DNA from: Leucobacter sp. CX169
Lineage (GTDB): Bacteria; Actinomycetota; Actinomycetes; Actinomycetales; Microbacteriaceae
Assembly: GCF_017161405.1 (NCBI RefSeq)
Contig: NZ_CP071051.1
Coordinates: 1,302,001 to 1,366,000 of the forward strand
Reading direction: 5' to 3'
Length of the DNA stretch: 64,000 nt
Each line of letters opens with the position of its first letter. The first letter of the stretch is position 1. Shown here piece by piece: positions 36,363 through 43,234 of the stretch. Below the pieces are notes generated by a model, which made no database searches, was not told the DNA's origin, and was given only the letters and a program-made list of their open reading frames with translations. A program made the position numbers and the translations under genes.

Positions 36363-36611
36363 ATGCAGAAAGAACGCGTTCGAGTTCGAGGTGCCGCGAT
36401 CCTCGCGGCGGCCGGGGTTGCGCTGGCTGGCCTCGTCCTAGCAGCTGTGTTCGTCCGGCTCTCGCTTGACTGGTCAGATGCCCAACCGTACGAGGGTGAC
36501 GTTACCGAGACACGGTACATCGTCTTCATGCTCATCGCGCTAGTGATCGCCGCGGGTGGCCTGCTGTGCGGTGTGTGGATCTATCGCAGGAAGACCCGCC
36601 GAAAGGCATAA
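36363..36611 (+). CDS. Small two-helix membrane protein, unknown function
   Basis: 82 aa with a basic start (MQKERVRVRG), helices near 12-34 and 53-74, an acidic loop between them, and a basic end RRKTRRKA. The charge pattern suggests both ends in the cytoplasm. No known domain is visible. It has a leaderless-type promoter of its own. Confidence 0.7.
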   Translation: MQKERVRVRGAAILAAAGVALAGLVLAAVFVRLSLDWSDAQPYEGDVTETRYIVFMLIALVIAAGGLLCGVWIYRRKTRRKA

Positions 36612-36671
36612 AGATGGGCCGTGCCGCCCGGGGGTGTTCCCCGCGACAACACGGCCCGATCCTGCACGCTC

Positions 36672-36788
36672 CTACGAGCGCTTCTGGTCTGCCTCTTCGG
36701 ACTTGGTGTGCTTCGCCACACGCTTTTCCTTGAGTGTCTGCTTCGCTGGCTTCTTCGTGTTCTTCTGACCGCGATCTTTTCCGGACAT
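36672..36788 (-). CDS. Very small basic protein (38 aa)
   Basis: 38 aa, about one third Lys/Arg, beginning MSGKDRGQKNTKKPAKQTL. AAAGGAGTAGG lies just before the ATG, a strong ribosome site, and codon use fits the genome. Similar tiny Lys-rich proteins occur in other actinobacteria without a known role; nucleic acid or ribosome binding is possible. It is too short to be picked up by most length cut-offs. Confidence 0.6.
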   Translation of the reverse strand: MSGKDRGQKNTKKPAKQTLKEKRVAKHTKSEEADQKRS

Positions 36789-36875
36789 TCCTACTCCTTT
36801 GATGAGAATGCATGGGCTCAAGGCCGACCCTAGCCCAGTGGCCGCGGAATGTCTCGGAAACTTTGCTGGAACGGC

Positions 36876-37112
36876 TCACGTTGATGGAGGCGTCGACTCG
36901 TCGTCGGCAAAGTTGAGTCCCGCCTCCGCGAGCGCGTCAGCTAGCAGCCTGACCGCCTTCGGCCCGACCCCGTGGAGCGCCAGGAGCTGACCCCGAGACA
37001 TTCGGGCCACCCCGGAAAGTGAGCCCACGCCCACCGAGATCAAGGCGGAGGTGGCGGGTCGGCCGATCTTGGGCAGGTTGCCCAGGCTTTCCGGCACATC
37101 ACGAGTGGACAT
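36876..37112 (-). CDS. Helix-hairpin-helix DNA-binding protein
   Basis: 78 aa. The core LGNLPKIGRPATSALISVGVGSL followed by LLALHGVGPKAVRLLADAL is two helix-hairpin-helix units, the GxGxxxA type that binds DNA backbone. TACGCT lies 6 nt before ATG 37112. It is divergent from the VOC gene; the promoters overlap the 60-bp gap. Function beyond DNA binding is unknown. Confidence 0.75.
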   Translation of the reverse strand: MSTRDVPESLGNLPKIGRPATSALISVGVGSLSGVARMSRGQLLALHGVGPKAVRLLADALAEAGLNFADDESTPPST

Positions 37113-37118
37113 GTATCG

Positions 37119-37124
37119 AGCGTA
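37119..37124 (-). promoter_or_regulatory. -10 hexamer, probable leaderless promoter of the HhH gene
   Basis: TACGCT on the minus strand, then 6 nt, then ATG 37112. Confidence 0.5.
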
Positions 37125-37173
37125 TGGGGGAGGAGGCGCCGACTCAACTGCGTCGATCTGGGAGTATGGGCAA

Positions 37174-37605
37174 ATGACTCAGCTGGTGCCCTCGCTCGTC
37201 CCGGAGCTGCTCGTGACGGATTCGCCCCGAAGTATGGCCTTCTGGTGCGGACTCTGCGGGTTCAAGATCGACTACCAGCGCCCCGAAGAAGGCTTCGCCT
37301 ACCTCTCGCTGGGTAGCGCGCACGTGATGCTTGATGAGATCGGGGAGGGGCGCACCTGGGAGACGGCCCCGCTTGAACCGCCGCTCGGCCGGGGTATCAA
37401 CTTCCAGATCGAGATCAGCGATCTGGCCCCCGTGTTGCGGTCGCTTCGTGGCGCCGGCTGGCCCTTGTTCGTCGAGCCCGAGTCAAAGTGGTACCGGATC
37501 TCCGACACCGAGGAGGTCGGGGTCGAACAGTTTCTTGTCACCGACCCTGACGGCTACCTGATTCGATTTCAGACGAAGACCGGCACGCGCACGCTCGGGT
37601 GCTGA
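37174..37605 (+). CDS. VOC-family (glyoxalase/bleomycin resistance-like) protein
   Basis: 143 aa. The two beta-alpha-beta-beta-beta repeats of the vicinal oxygen chelate fold are visible: LLVTDSPRSMAFWCGLCGF at the start and EQFLVTDPDGYLIRFQ at the end. It resembles bleomycin-binding or glyoxalase proteins; substrate unknown. ATG 37174 is preceded by GGAG at 9 nt. An upstream in-frame start would overlap the divergent HhH gene and is not favoured. Confidence 0.85.
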   Translation: MTQLVPSLVPELLVTDSPRSMAFWCGLCGFKIDYQRPEEGFAYLSLGSAHVMLDEIGEGRTWETAPLEPPLGRGINFQIEISDLAPVLRSLRGAGWPLFVEPESKWYRISDTEEVGVEQFLVTDPDGYLIRFQTKTGTRTLGC

Positions 37606-37686
37606 ACGCGCGCCGACCGGGCGGCAGGGGAGACTGTGCCCGCGTAGTCCCGCAGATCCGCCGACTACTTCGCGCCGACGTGGAAG

Positions 37687-37899
37687 GTGACCTGGGTCGC
37701 GTCGACGCCGTCGAGCGATGCCGACCGCTGGGAAATTCGTCCGTGGGCGCCGGGGGCAATCTCCGACAGCGTGGCCAACTGCATCGACGGGTGGTACGAC
37801 ACGTTGGGTTCCTTTGCGGGCGGGACGATTTACCCGAGGCTACTGTCTGCCCACGAGTCCACGTCCGAAGACTGCGTCAGGTGTCCTCCGACCAGGTGA
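37687..37899 (+). pseudogene. Possible gene remnant, 70 codons
   Basis: From GTG 37687 the frame reads WVASTPSSDADRWEIRPWAP then DSVANCIDGWYDTL. The Trp/Asp-rich composition looks like folded protein and not like antisense noise, and the open frame extends upstream of the GTG (DYFAPTWK). There is no spaced ribosome site and no family match that I recognise. It may be the degraded end of a lost gene. Low confidence. Confidence 0.25.
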
Positions 37900-37914
37900 C
37901 CCGGGGAGAACGAA

Positions 37915-37966
37915 ACGCGCCCTACGTGCCGTCCTCGCTCGCGCGATTCGGGCCCGTAGGGCGCGT
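37915..37966 (-). terminator. Terminator of glnA1
   Basis: A perfect 12-bp stem, ACGCGCCCTACG at 37915-37926 with 37955-37966, and a 28-nt loop. On the minus strand it is followed by TTTCGTTCT, a T-rich tail. Confidence 0.7.
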
Positions 37967-38008
37967 CCACAGCAGAGGCAGGAATCTGCCCGCAGCTGGA
38001 AGGTGTTC

Positions 38009-39433
38009 CTAGATGCCGTAGTACAGCTCGAACTCGTACGGGTGGGGACGCAGCGCCATCGGCTGAATCTCCATCGTGCGCTTGTCGTCAATCCAGGTGC
38101 GGACCAACTCTTCGGTGAACACGCCACCCTCGAGCAGGTACTGGTGGTCGTTCTCGAGAGCGACAAGCGCCTCGTCGAGCGAACCGGGAACCTGCGGGAT
38201 GTTCTTGGCTTCCTCGGGGGGCAGTTCGTAGAGATCCTTATCGATCGGCGCCATCGGCTCGATGCGGTTGCGGATACCGTCGAGGCCTGCCATCAGCTGG
38301 GCCGCGAACGCGAGGTACGGGTTGCTCGATGCGTCGGGAGCGCGGAACTCGATGCGCTTCGCCTTCGGGTTGGTGCCCGTCAGGGGGATCCGGATGGCCG
38401 CCGAGCGGTTGCCCGCCGAGTAGGCGAGGTTCACGGGAGCCTCGAAGCCCTTGACCAGGCGACGGTAGCTGTTGATGGTCGGGTTCGTGAACGCGAGCAG
38501 CGACGGGGCGTGTGCCAGGATGCCGCCGATGTACCAGCGAGCGGTGTCCGAGAGACCGCCGTAGCCGTTCTCGTCATAGAACAGCGGATCGCCGTTCGCC
38601 CACAGCGACATGTGGGTGTGCATGCCCGAGCCGTTGTCACCGAAGACGGGCTTCGGCATGAAGGTGGCGGTCTTGCCCCACAGGTCGGCCGTGTTCTTAA
38701 CGACGTACTTGAACTTCATGACGTCATCGGCAGCCTTGACCAGGGTGTCGAAGCGGTAGTTGATCTCGGCCTGGCCGGGCGCGCCCACCTCGTGGTGCGA
38801 GCGCTCGAGGATGAGACCCGATTCGATCAGGCGCAGCGAGATATCGTCGCGGAGGTCGGCCTGCTTGTCGGTGGGGGAGACGGGGAAGTAGCCGCCCTTC
38901 TGCGAGGTCGTATAACCGGGGTTGCCACCCTCCATCTTCTTGCCGGAGTTCCAGTGCGCTTCTTCCGAGTCAATCTCATAGAAGGTGCGCTGCGCGGTGG
39001 TCTCGTAGCGGACCGAGTCGAGAATGTAGAACTCTGCCTCGGCTGCGAAGAACGCGGTGTCAGCAATGCCGGTCGAGGCGAGGTAGCGCTCCGCCTTCTT
39101 TGCGACCTGGCGCGGGTCGCGCGAGTAGATCTCGCCGGTGCGCGGGTTGAAGATGTCGAACAGCATGATGAGGGTCTTCTCGGCCCGGAACTGGTCGAGG
39201 TACGCCGTCGTGACGTCGGGAATGAGCTGCATGTCCGACTCGGCGATTCCGGAGAAGCCACGGATCGACGAACCGTCAAACATCTGACCGGTGACAAAGA
39301 AGTCCAGGTCTACGCTTGCGGCGGGGACATTGAAGTGCTGCTGCACACCAGGGAGATCGGTGAACCGAACGTCAAGGAACTTGACGTCGTGCTCTTTGAT
39401 GTAGCTGAGAACTTCTGCGGGCTCGCGAAACAT
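38009..39433 (-). CDS. glnA: Type I glutamine synthetase GlnA1
   Basis: Main ammonium-assimilating enzyme, 474 aa, dodecameric GSI-beta. Motifs include [51 protein letters not shown] and NRSAAIRIP. The adenylylation site is Y402 in [11 protein letters not shown], the target of GlnE encoded at 32988. AAAAGGAG precedes ATG 39433. A GlnR-type operator with four half-sites lies upstream, placing the gene under nitrogen control at both transcription and activity level. Confidence 0.97.
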   Translation of the reverse strand: MFREPAEVLSYIKEHDVKFLDVRFTDLPGVQQHFNVPAASVDLDFFVTGQMFDGSSIRGFSGIAESDMQLIPDVTTAYLDQFRAEKTLIMLFDIFNPRTGEIYSRDPRQVAKKAERYLASTGIADTAFFAAEAEFYILDSVRYETTAQRTFYEIDSEEAHWNSGKKMEGGNPGYTTSQKGGYFPVSPTDKQADLRDDISLRLIESGLILERSHHEVGAPGQAEINYRFDTLVKAADDVMKFKYVVKNTADLWGKTATFMPKPVFGDNGSGMHTHMSLWANGDPLFYDENGYGGLSDTARWYIGGILAHAPSLLAFTNPTINSYRRLVKGFEAPVNLAYSAGNRSAAIRIPLTGTNPKAKRIEFRAPDASSNPYLAFAAQLMAGLDGIRNRIEPMAPIDKDLYELPPEEAKNIPQVPGSLDEALVALENDHQYLLEGGVFTEELVRTWIDDKRTMEIQPMALRPHPYEFELYYGI

Positions 39434-39485
39434 TCTGCTCCTTTTGGGACTGTGGTGGGCGCCAGACCTGCGCCGCCATACGTTC

Positions 39486-39491
39486 AGCCTA
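39486..39491 (-). promoter_or_regulatory. -10 hexamer of glnA1
   Basis: TAGGCT on the minus strand, placing the start near 39479. The centre of the GlnR-type operator is then about 41 bases upstream, where OmpR-family activators usually bind. Confidence 0.5.
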
Positions 39492-39501
39492 GGGCAGGGC
39501 C

Positions 39502-39539
39502 GTTTCTTCGGCGTTTACCCTGTGTTTCGCGCAGGTTAC
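39502..39539 (-). promoter_or_regulatory. GlnR-type operator of glnA1, four half-sites
   Basis: On the minus strand the order is GTAAC-6nt-GAAAC-6nt-TAAAC-6nt-GAAAC. This matches the GlnR box known from Streptomyces and mycobacteria (gTnAC-n6-GaAAC, in tandem), with one deviation at the third half-site. GlnR itself is not encoded in this window. Confidence 0.75.
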
Positions 39540-39556
39540 GAAATCCCGGTAATCGG

Positions 39557-39562
39557 TAGACT
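39557..39562 (+). promoter_or_regulatory. -10 hexamer, probable leaderless promoter of the RDD gene
   Basis: TAGACT, then 7 nt, then ATG 39570. The promoter lies back to back with the GlnR operator of glnA1. Confidence 0.55.
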
Positions 39563-39569
39563 CATTTCC

Positions 39570-40013
39570 ATGGTGAGTGAGCAGCGTGCCCAGAAATTCG
39601 GCGACCTAGTACCGAGTCAGTGGCCCGGTGAACGATTGGGACTCCCCGAGAGCGGGCCGGGCTCGGTCGGTCGTATCGGTCGCCGCATCCTCGCGATTTG
39701 CATCGACTGGCTGTTGGCCTCCGTGCTCTCAGGGTTTCTCGTGGGGTTTGGAAATCAGGATCCGCGCGCCTCGCTCTTGACGCTCGGCATCTTTGCGGCC
39801 ATCAACATTCTTTTTATCCCCACGATCGGTGGCTCGCTCGGGCACCGGATCGCGGGGCTGCGGGTCGTGCCGATTGCCGGCGGCTGGGTCGGGCCGTGGC
39901 GCCCGATCGTGCGCACGTTGCTGATCGTGCTCGTCATTCCCGTCGTCGTGTGGGACTCGGACCAGCGCGGTTTCCACGACAAGGTCGCCGGCACGGTGTT
40001 GATCCGAGGCTAA
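39570..40013 (+). CDS. RDD-family membrane protein
   Basis: 147 aa with three helices and the RDD pattern: GRRILAICIDWLLASVL with the Arg and Asp pair, then GGSLGHRIAGLRVV, then FHDKVAGTVLI at the end. RDD proteins are often transport-related, but function is not settled. It is divergent from glnA1 and always near glnA in Microbacteriaceae as far as I know. An upstream in-frame start at 39444 would run through the glnA1 promoter and is rejected. Confidence 0.88.
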   Translation: MVSEQRAQKFGDLVPSQWPGERLGLPESGPGSVGRIGRRILAICIDWLLASVLSGFLVGFGNQDPRASLLTLGIFAAINILFIPTIGGSLGHRIAGLRVVPIAGGWVGPWRPIVRTLLIVLVIPVVVWDSDQRGFHDKVAGTVLIRG

Positions 40014-40025
40014 CCAGTCGTGGGG

Positions 40026-40069
40026 AAACGAAGAAGGGCCCGGCATCGCTGCCGGGCCCTTCTTCGTTT
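40026..40069. terminator. Bidirectional terminator between RDD and DUF4191 genes
   Basis: A perfect 20-bp stem (40026-40045 with 40050-40069) around a TCGC tetraloop, with A/T-rich outer pairs (AAACGAAGAAG / CTTCTTCGTTT). The outer T-rich arm serves as U-tract on either strand. Confidence 0.9.
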
Positions 40070-40075
40070 GGTCGT

Positions 40076-40789
40076 CTAGCGCGGGCGCTGCGAGCGAACC
40101 TTGTTGGGGTCGATGCCCTTCGGGATGCCGACCGGCGAGGACTGCAGTGACGCTAGTCGCAGGTGCACGGCCTGAACCTCATTGCGGTTCAAGGACGGCT
40201 TGATCTTCAGGAGCGCGCGAGAAAGCTTGTGCAGCGGCACCGATCCCTCGTCCGGGCCGACCTGAATGTGGGTGATCTTCACGTTGGGAAGGACGCGGCG
40301 AACCTTGCGCTCCTCGTCCAGGCGCAGGCGCTTGGTGCGTTCGGCCGGGCCCTCGGCGATGATGACGACGCCGCCGCGTCCGACGACGCGGTAGATCGCA
40401 TCCTGCGTGCGGGGGTTCATCGCCACGGGGGTTTCGGATCCGCGCCAGGAGCGGCGGAGCGCCCCCTGCACGACCGCGCCCACAGCACCGGGGCGACCCT
40501 CGATCTGCTGGTACGCGGCCTTCTCAGCGCGACGACCCAACACGATCATCACGAGCAGGATGCCGAGCAAGACTCCGGTGATGGTCCATAGCACCCAGGA
40601 GATCCAGTTTCCGGGCAGCAACGCCGCAACGAGCACACCGACCACGATGGGTGCGATGAACGCGAGCAGTAGTGACAGCGTCAGATTGCGATCGTGCTGC
40701 TTGGTGGTCTGATAGACCTGCCACATCTGCTTGATGCGCCCGGGCTGCTTTGCCGCGCGCGCTGCCTTCTTTTCCGGATCCTTTGCCAT
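40076..40789 (-). CDS. DUF4191 membrane protein
   Basis: 237 aa. A Lys/Arg-rich start (MAKDPEKKAARAAKQPGRIK) is followed by two helices near 42-85 and a cytoplasmic domain with RRAEKAAYQQIEGRPGAVGA, DAIYRVVGRGGVVIIAEGP and a C-terminal basic tail. DUF4191 is a conserved actinobacterial family of unknown function, usually found near glnA and the lipoate genes. TACGCT lies 7 nt before ATG 40789, and AGAAGG is also close, so leaderless and SD-led starts are both possible. Confidence 0.9.
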   Translation of the reverse strand: MAKDPEKKAARAAKQPGRIKQMWQVYQTTKQHDRNLTLSLLLAFIAPIVVGVLVAALLPGNWISWVLWTITGVLLGILLVMIVLGRRAEKAAYQQIEGRPGAVGAVVQGALRRSWRGSETPVAMNPRTQDAIYRVVGRGGVVIIAEGPAERTKRLRLDEERKVRRVLPNVKITHIQVGPDEGSVPLHKLSRALLKIKPSLNRNEVQAVHLRLASLQSSPVGIPKGIDPNKVRSQRPR

Positions 40790-40796
40790 ACCTTCT

Positions 40797-40802
40797 AGCG
40801 TA
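40797..40802 (-). promoter_or_regulatory. -10 hexamer of the DUF4191 gene
   Basis: TACGCT on the minus strand, then 7 nt, then ATG 40789. Confidence 0.45.
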
Positions 40803-40894
40803 TCGCGATTCGCGCGGTCGCCGCGCACGTCGATGGCCTTCTCGCCTCCCAGCGAATTGGCAAGAGCGGGCCGGGTTCGCCGGTGCCCGCGTCG

Positions 40895-40946
40895 CCATCC
40901 ACAGAGGTTGCCGTCCACAGACATCGGCGACCGACAGTTTTCCACC
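40895..40946 (+). promoter_or_regulatory. Cluster of DnaA-box-like nonamers
   Basis: CCATCCACA (40895), CCGTCCACA (40911) and TTTTCCACC (40938) each match the actinobacterial DnaA box TTGTCCACA/TTATCCACA at 6-7 of 9 positions. They lie in the gap between DUF4191 and the unknown ORF. DnaA binding is unproven. Confidence 0.25.
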
Positions 40947-41043
40947 GACGGGGACACTGCGGCCCGGCCGAGTGCGCTGGGCGCTTGGATGGTGAGCGCG
41001 GTCCTTCTGAACGGGTCGTCACCACTGAGTAGGGGGAACTGGC

Positions 41044-41679
41044 ATGCGACGTAGGCAGACGACGAGCACTCCGACGCTCTTCGCAGGTCAACGCAGTCTC
41101 GCGAACCGCCCGAGACAGATGCTTCTTGGTGCGGGGGAGCTCGCGTGGCTGGTTCTTGAGCTGCTCACGGTGGGGGAACAAGCGCGGCATCACGGGTGGT
41201 GTCTCGGCGGGCTGCGGCCCGCGAACCTCGCGATATCCGGTGGCCGGTTGCAGCGGGTCGCCCGAGAGCCGCTCGATGTGGCCATGCGCTCGCGGCTTCG
41301 CGCACACACTCACCGCAGAGAAGGGCATGACGATTGGTGTGTAGACCTGGGGATCTCGCGGAGTCACCTCTGGTCCCTGATTCGTGAACTGCAGCCCGCC
41401 GATGGCGGATGGCTCGTGCTGGAAGCCCTCGAGGCCGCACGGGGAGATGCCCGCCTCGGTGTCGGTGCCGCGCACGAATCACCGCGCGAGTGTGCCGAGT
41501 ATCGGATTCGTGCGCGAATTACGCCGGCGCCTTGGGCGCTTGGGTCGGAAGCGCCCGGAGAAGGTCCGCCCCGGACGTCACCCGCCGCGGATCGCCAGAG
41601 ACGCACGATGCCGCGCACCCCGGAAGGGGCACGCGGCATCAGTGGTGCGCCGGGAGCGGCGCGAGGTAAATCGTTCTGA
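41044..41679 (+). CDS. Hypothetical protein, weakly kinase-like N-terminal half
   Basis: 211 aa with no confident family. The stretch EQARHHGWCLGGLRPANLAIS near residues 44-65 resembles the catalytic-loop neighbourhood of protein kinases (HG-L-P-N), but the HRD aspartate and the rest of a kinase are missing. The C-terminal 80 residues are Arg/Pro/Gly-rich and look unstructured. AGGGGGAA lies 8 nt before the ATG. It converges with sucB, 4 nt away. It may be a kinase-derived orphan or a lineage-specific gene. Confidence 0.5.
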   Translation: MRRRQTTSTPTLFAGQRSLANRPRQMLLGAGELAWLVLELLTVGEQARHHGWCLGGLRPANLAISGGRLQRVAREPLDVAMRSRLRAHTHRREGHDDWCVDLGISRSHLWSLIRELQPADGGWLVLEALEAARGDARLGVGAAHESPRECAEYRIRARITPAPWALGSEAPGEGPPRTSPAADRQRRTMPRTPEGARGISGAPGAARGKSF

Positions 41680-41683
41680 ACGG

Positions 41684-43186
41684 TTAGAGACCCAGAAGCG
41701 CCTCGAAGTCGCCGCCCTCAAGGCGGGCCTTCATCTGTGAGAGGAAGCGGGCTGCGTCCGCACCATCGACGATGCGGTGGTCGTACGACACGGCGAGCAT
41801 GACCATCGAGCGGACAGCAATCGCGTCGCCCTCGGGGGTCGAAACAACGCCGGCTTTCTTCACCACGGAACCCGTACCCAGGATTGCGGACTGGGGCAGG
41901 AAGACGAGCGGCGTATCGAAGTGGGCGCCGCGCGATCCCGTGTTCGTGAGGGTGAACGTGCCACCGGCGAGCTCGTCGGGCGTCAGCTTGTTGCTGCGCG
42001 TCCGGGCAGCGAGGTCAGCGATCTCGCCAGCGATCTGCGCGATGTTCTTGTCGCCGGCATCACGAAGCACCGGCGTCAACAAGCCGCGCTCGGTCTCGAC
42101 CGCGATGCTGATGTTCTCCGACGGGTGGTAGGCGATGCTGTCGCCCTCAACGCTTGCATTCAACACGGGGTTTGAACGCAGCGCCTCGGCTGCCGCAACG
42201 GCGAAGAACGGCAGGAACGACAGCTTCGATCCGGTGCGTGCCAGGAACTCGTCCTTCTTCGCCTGGCGCAGCTGAGCGATGCGCGTCACATCAACCTCGA
42301 CGAAGGTGGTGAGCTGAGCGGTGGCCTGCATCGACGCAACAGCGCGCTCGGAGATCACCTTGCGCAGTCGGCTCATCTTCTGAGTCGTTCCGCGCAGCGG
42401 CGAAACCTCGACGGGGGCCGGAGCCGAGACGGCGGCGGCGCCCGTGTTGCTGGCGGCGGCCTGCACGTCTTCCTTGCGGATGCGGCCTCCGACGCCGGTG
42501 CCCACGACGCGACCGAGGTCGACGCCCAGGTCGTGCGCAAGCTTGCGTACGATCGGGGTGACGTAGGCGCCGGCGTCCGCAGCGGCCGGGGCTCCCACGG
42601 CTGCGGGTGCTGCGGCAGGCACGACCGGTGCTGCGGACGGAACAACGGGCACTGCTGCAGGAACGACCGGAACGGCGGGTGCTGCGGCAGGCACGACCGG
42701 TGCTGCGGACGGAACAACGGGCACTGCTGCAGGAACGACCGGAACGGCGGGTGCTGCGGCCGGCACGACCGGTGTTGCAGCAGGAACAACAGGTGCGGCC
42801 GCAGGAACGACCGGAGCAACTGCAGGAACGACGGGTTCCGCGACAGGTGCAGGAACCGCCGCGACGGGCTCAGCGGGGGCGGCCGGAGCAGCCTCGGGGG
42901 CTGCCGGAGCCGCCTCGGGGGTCGCCGGGGCCGCGGCGCCAGCGCCACTGCCGTCGCCTACGCGAGCGAGGACGGCACCGACCTCAACGGTCTCGTCTTC
43001 CTGAACAAAGATCTCTTCCAATACGCCCGCAATGGGCGACGGGATCTCGGTGTCGACCTTGTCGGTCGACACCTCAAGCAGCGGCTCGTCGACGGCGATC
43101 GTGTCGCCGACGTTCTTCAGCCAACGGGTCACCGTCCCCTCGGTCACGCTTTCGCCGAGTGCGGGAAGAACTACGGACTCACTCAT
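41684..43186 (-). CDS. sucB: Dihydrolipoamide succinyl/acetyl-transferase (E2 of 2-oxo acid dehydrogenase)
   Basis: 500 aa. One lipoyl domain with lipoylated K43 in VSTDKVDTE, a long Ala/Pro/Val linker (about residues 80-205), a peripheral-subunit-binding domain (TPIVRKLAHDLGVDL) and a catalytic core ending in SYDHRIVDGADAARFL with the His-Asp pair. In actinobacteria this E2 serves pyruvate dehydrogenase and a hybrid 2-oxoglutarate complex; which is dominant here is open. The linker contains an exact 72-bp tandem duplication. lpdA (E3) lies 48 nt upstream in the same direction. Confidence 0.93.
   Translation of the reverse strand: MSESVVLPALGESVTEGTVTRWLKNVGDTIAVDEPLLEVSTDKVDTEIPSPIAGVLEEIFVQEDETVEVGAVLARVGDGSGAGAAAPATPEAAPAAPEAAPAAPAEPVAAVPAPVAEPVVPAVAPVVPAAAPVVPAATPVVPAAAPAVPVVPAAVPVVPSAAPVVPAAAPAVPVVPAAVPVVPSAAPVVPAAAPAAVGAPAAADAGAYVTPIVRKLAHDLGVDLGRVVGTGVGGRIRKEDVQAAASNTGAAAVSAPAPVEVSPLRGTTQKMSRLRKVISERAVASMQATAQLTTFVEVDVTRIAQLRQAKKDEFLARTGSKLSFLPFFAVAAAEALRSNPVLNASVEGDSIAYHPSENISIAVETERGLLTPVLRDAGDKNIAQIAGEIADLAARTRSNKLTPDELAGGTFTLTNTGSRGAHFDTPLVFLPQSAILGTGSVVKKAGVVSTPEGDAIAVRSMVMLAVSYDHRIVDGADAARFLSQMKARLEGGDFEALLGL
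42607..42774 (-). repeat. 72-bp tandem repeat in the sucB linker
   Basis: Copies 42607-42678 and 42679-42750 are identical over 72 bases. A third partial copy starts at 42751 with one change in its first 24 bases. Each unit encodes 24 linker residues of the APAVPVVPAAVPVVP type and preserves the frame. Confidence 0.95.
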
Positions 43187-43234
43187 GGGGGGAACTCTCC
43201 TTGGTGGTTTCGAAAAAAGTAGGGGTGGCCACGA

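Larger units (their letters stand above)
37606..38008. other. 403-base gap without a secure gene
   Basis: Between the VOC gene and glnA1. It contains a short open frame (37687-37899), which may be a gene remnant, and a hairpin terminator of glnA1 (37915-37966). No RNA gene or mobile element is seen. Confidence 0.6.

Noticed and set aside
37718-39559. 613-residue open frame on the plus strand
   Set aside because: Antisense to glnA1, with no domain and no ribosome site.
42607-42774. Possible CRISPR array from repeated units
   Set aside because: The 72-bp units are directly adjacent without spacers and encode an in-frame protein linker.
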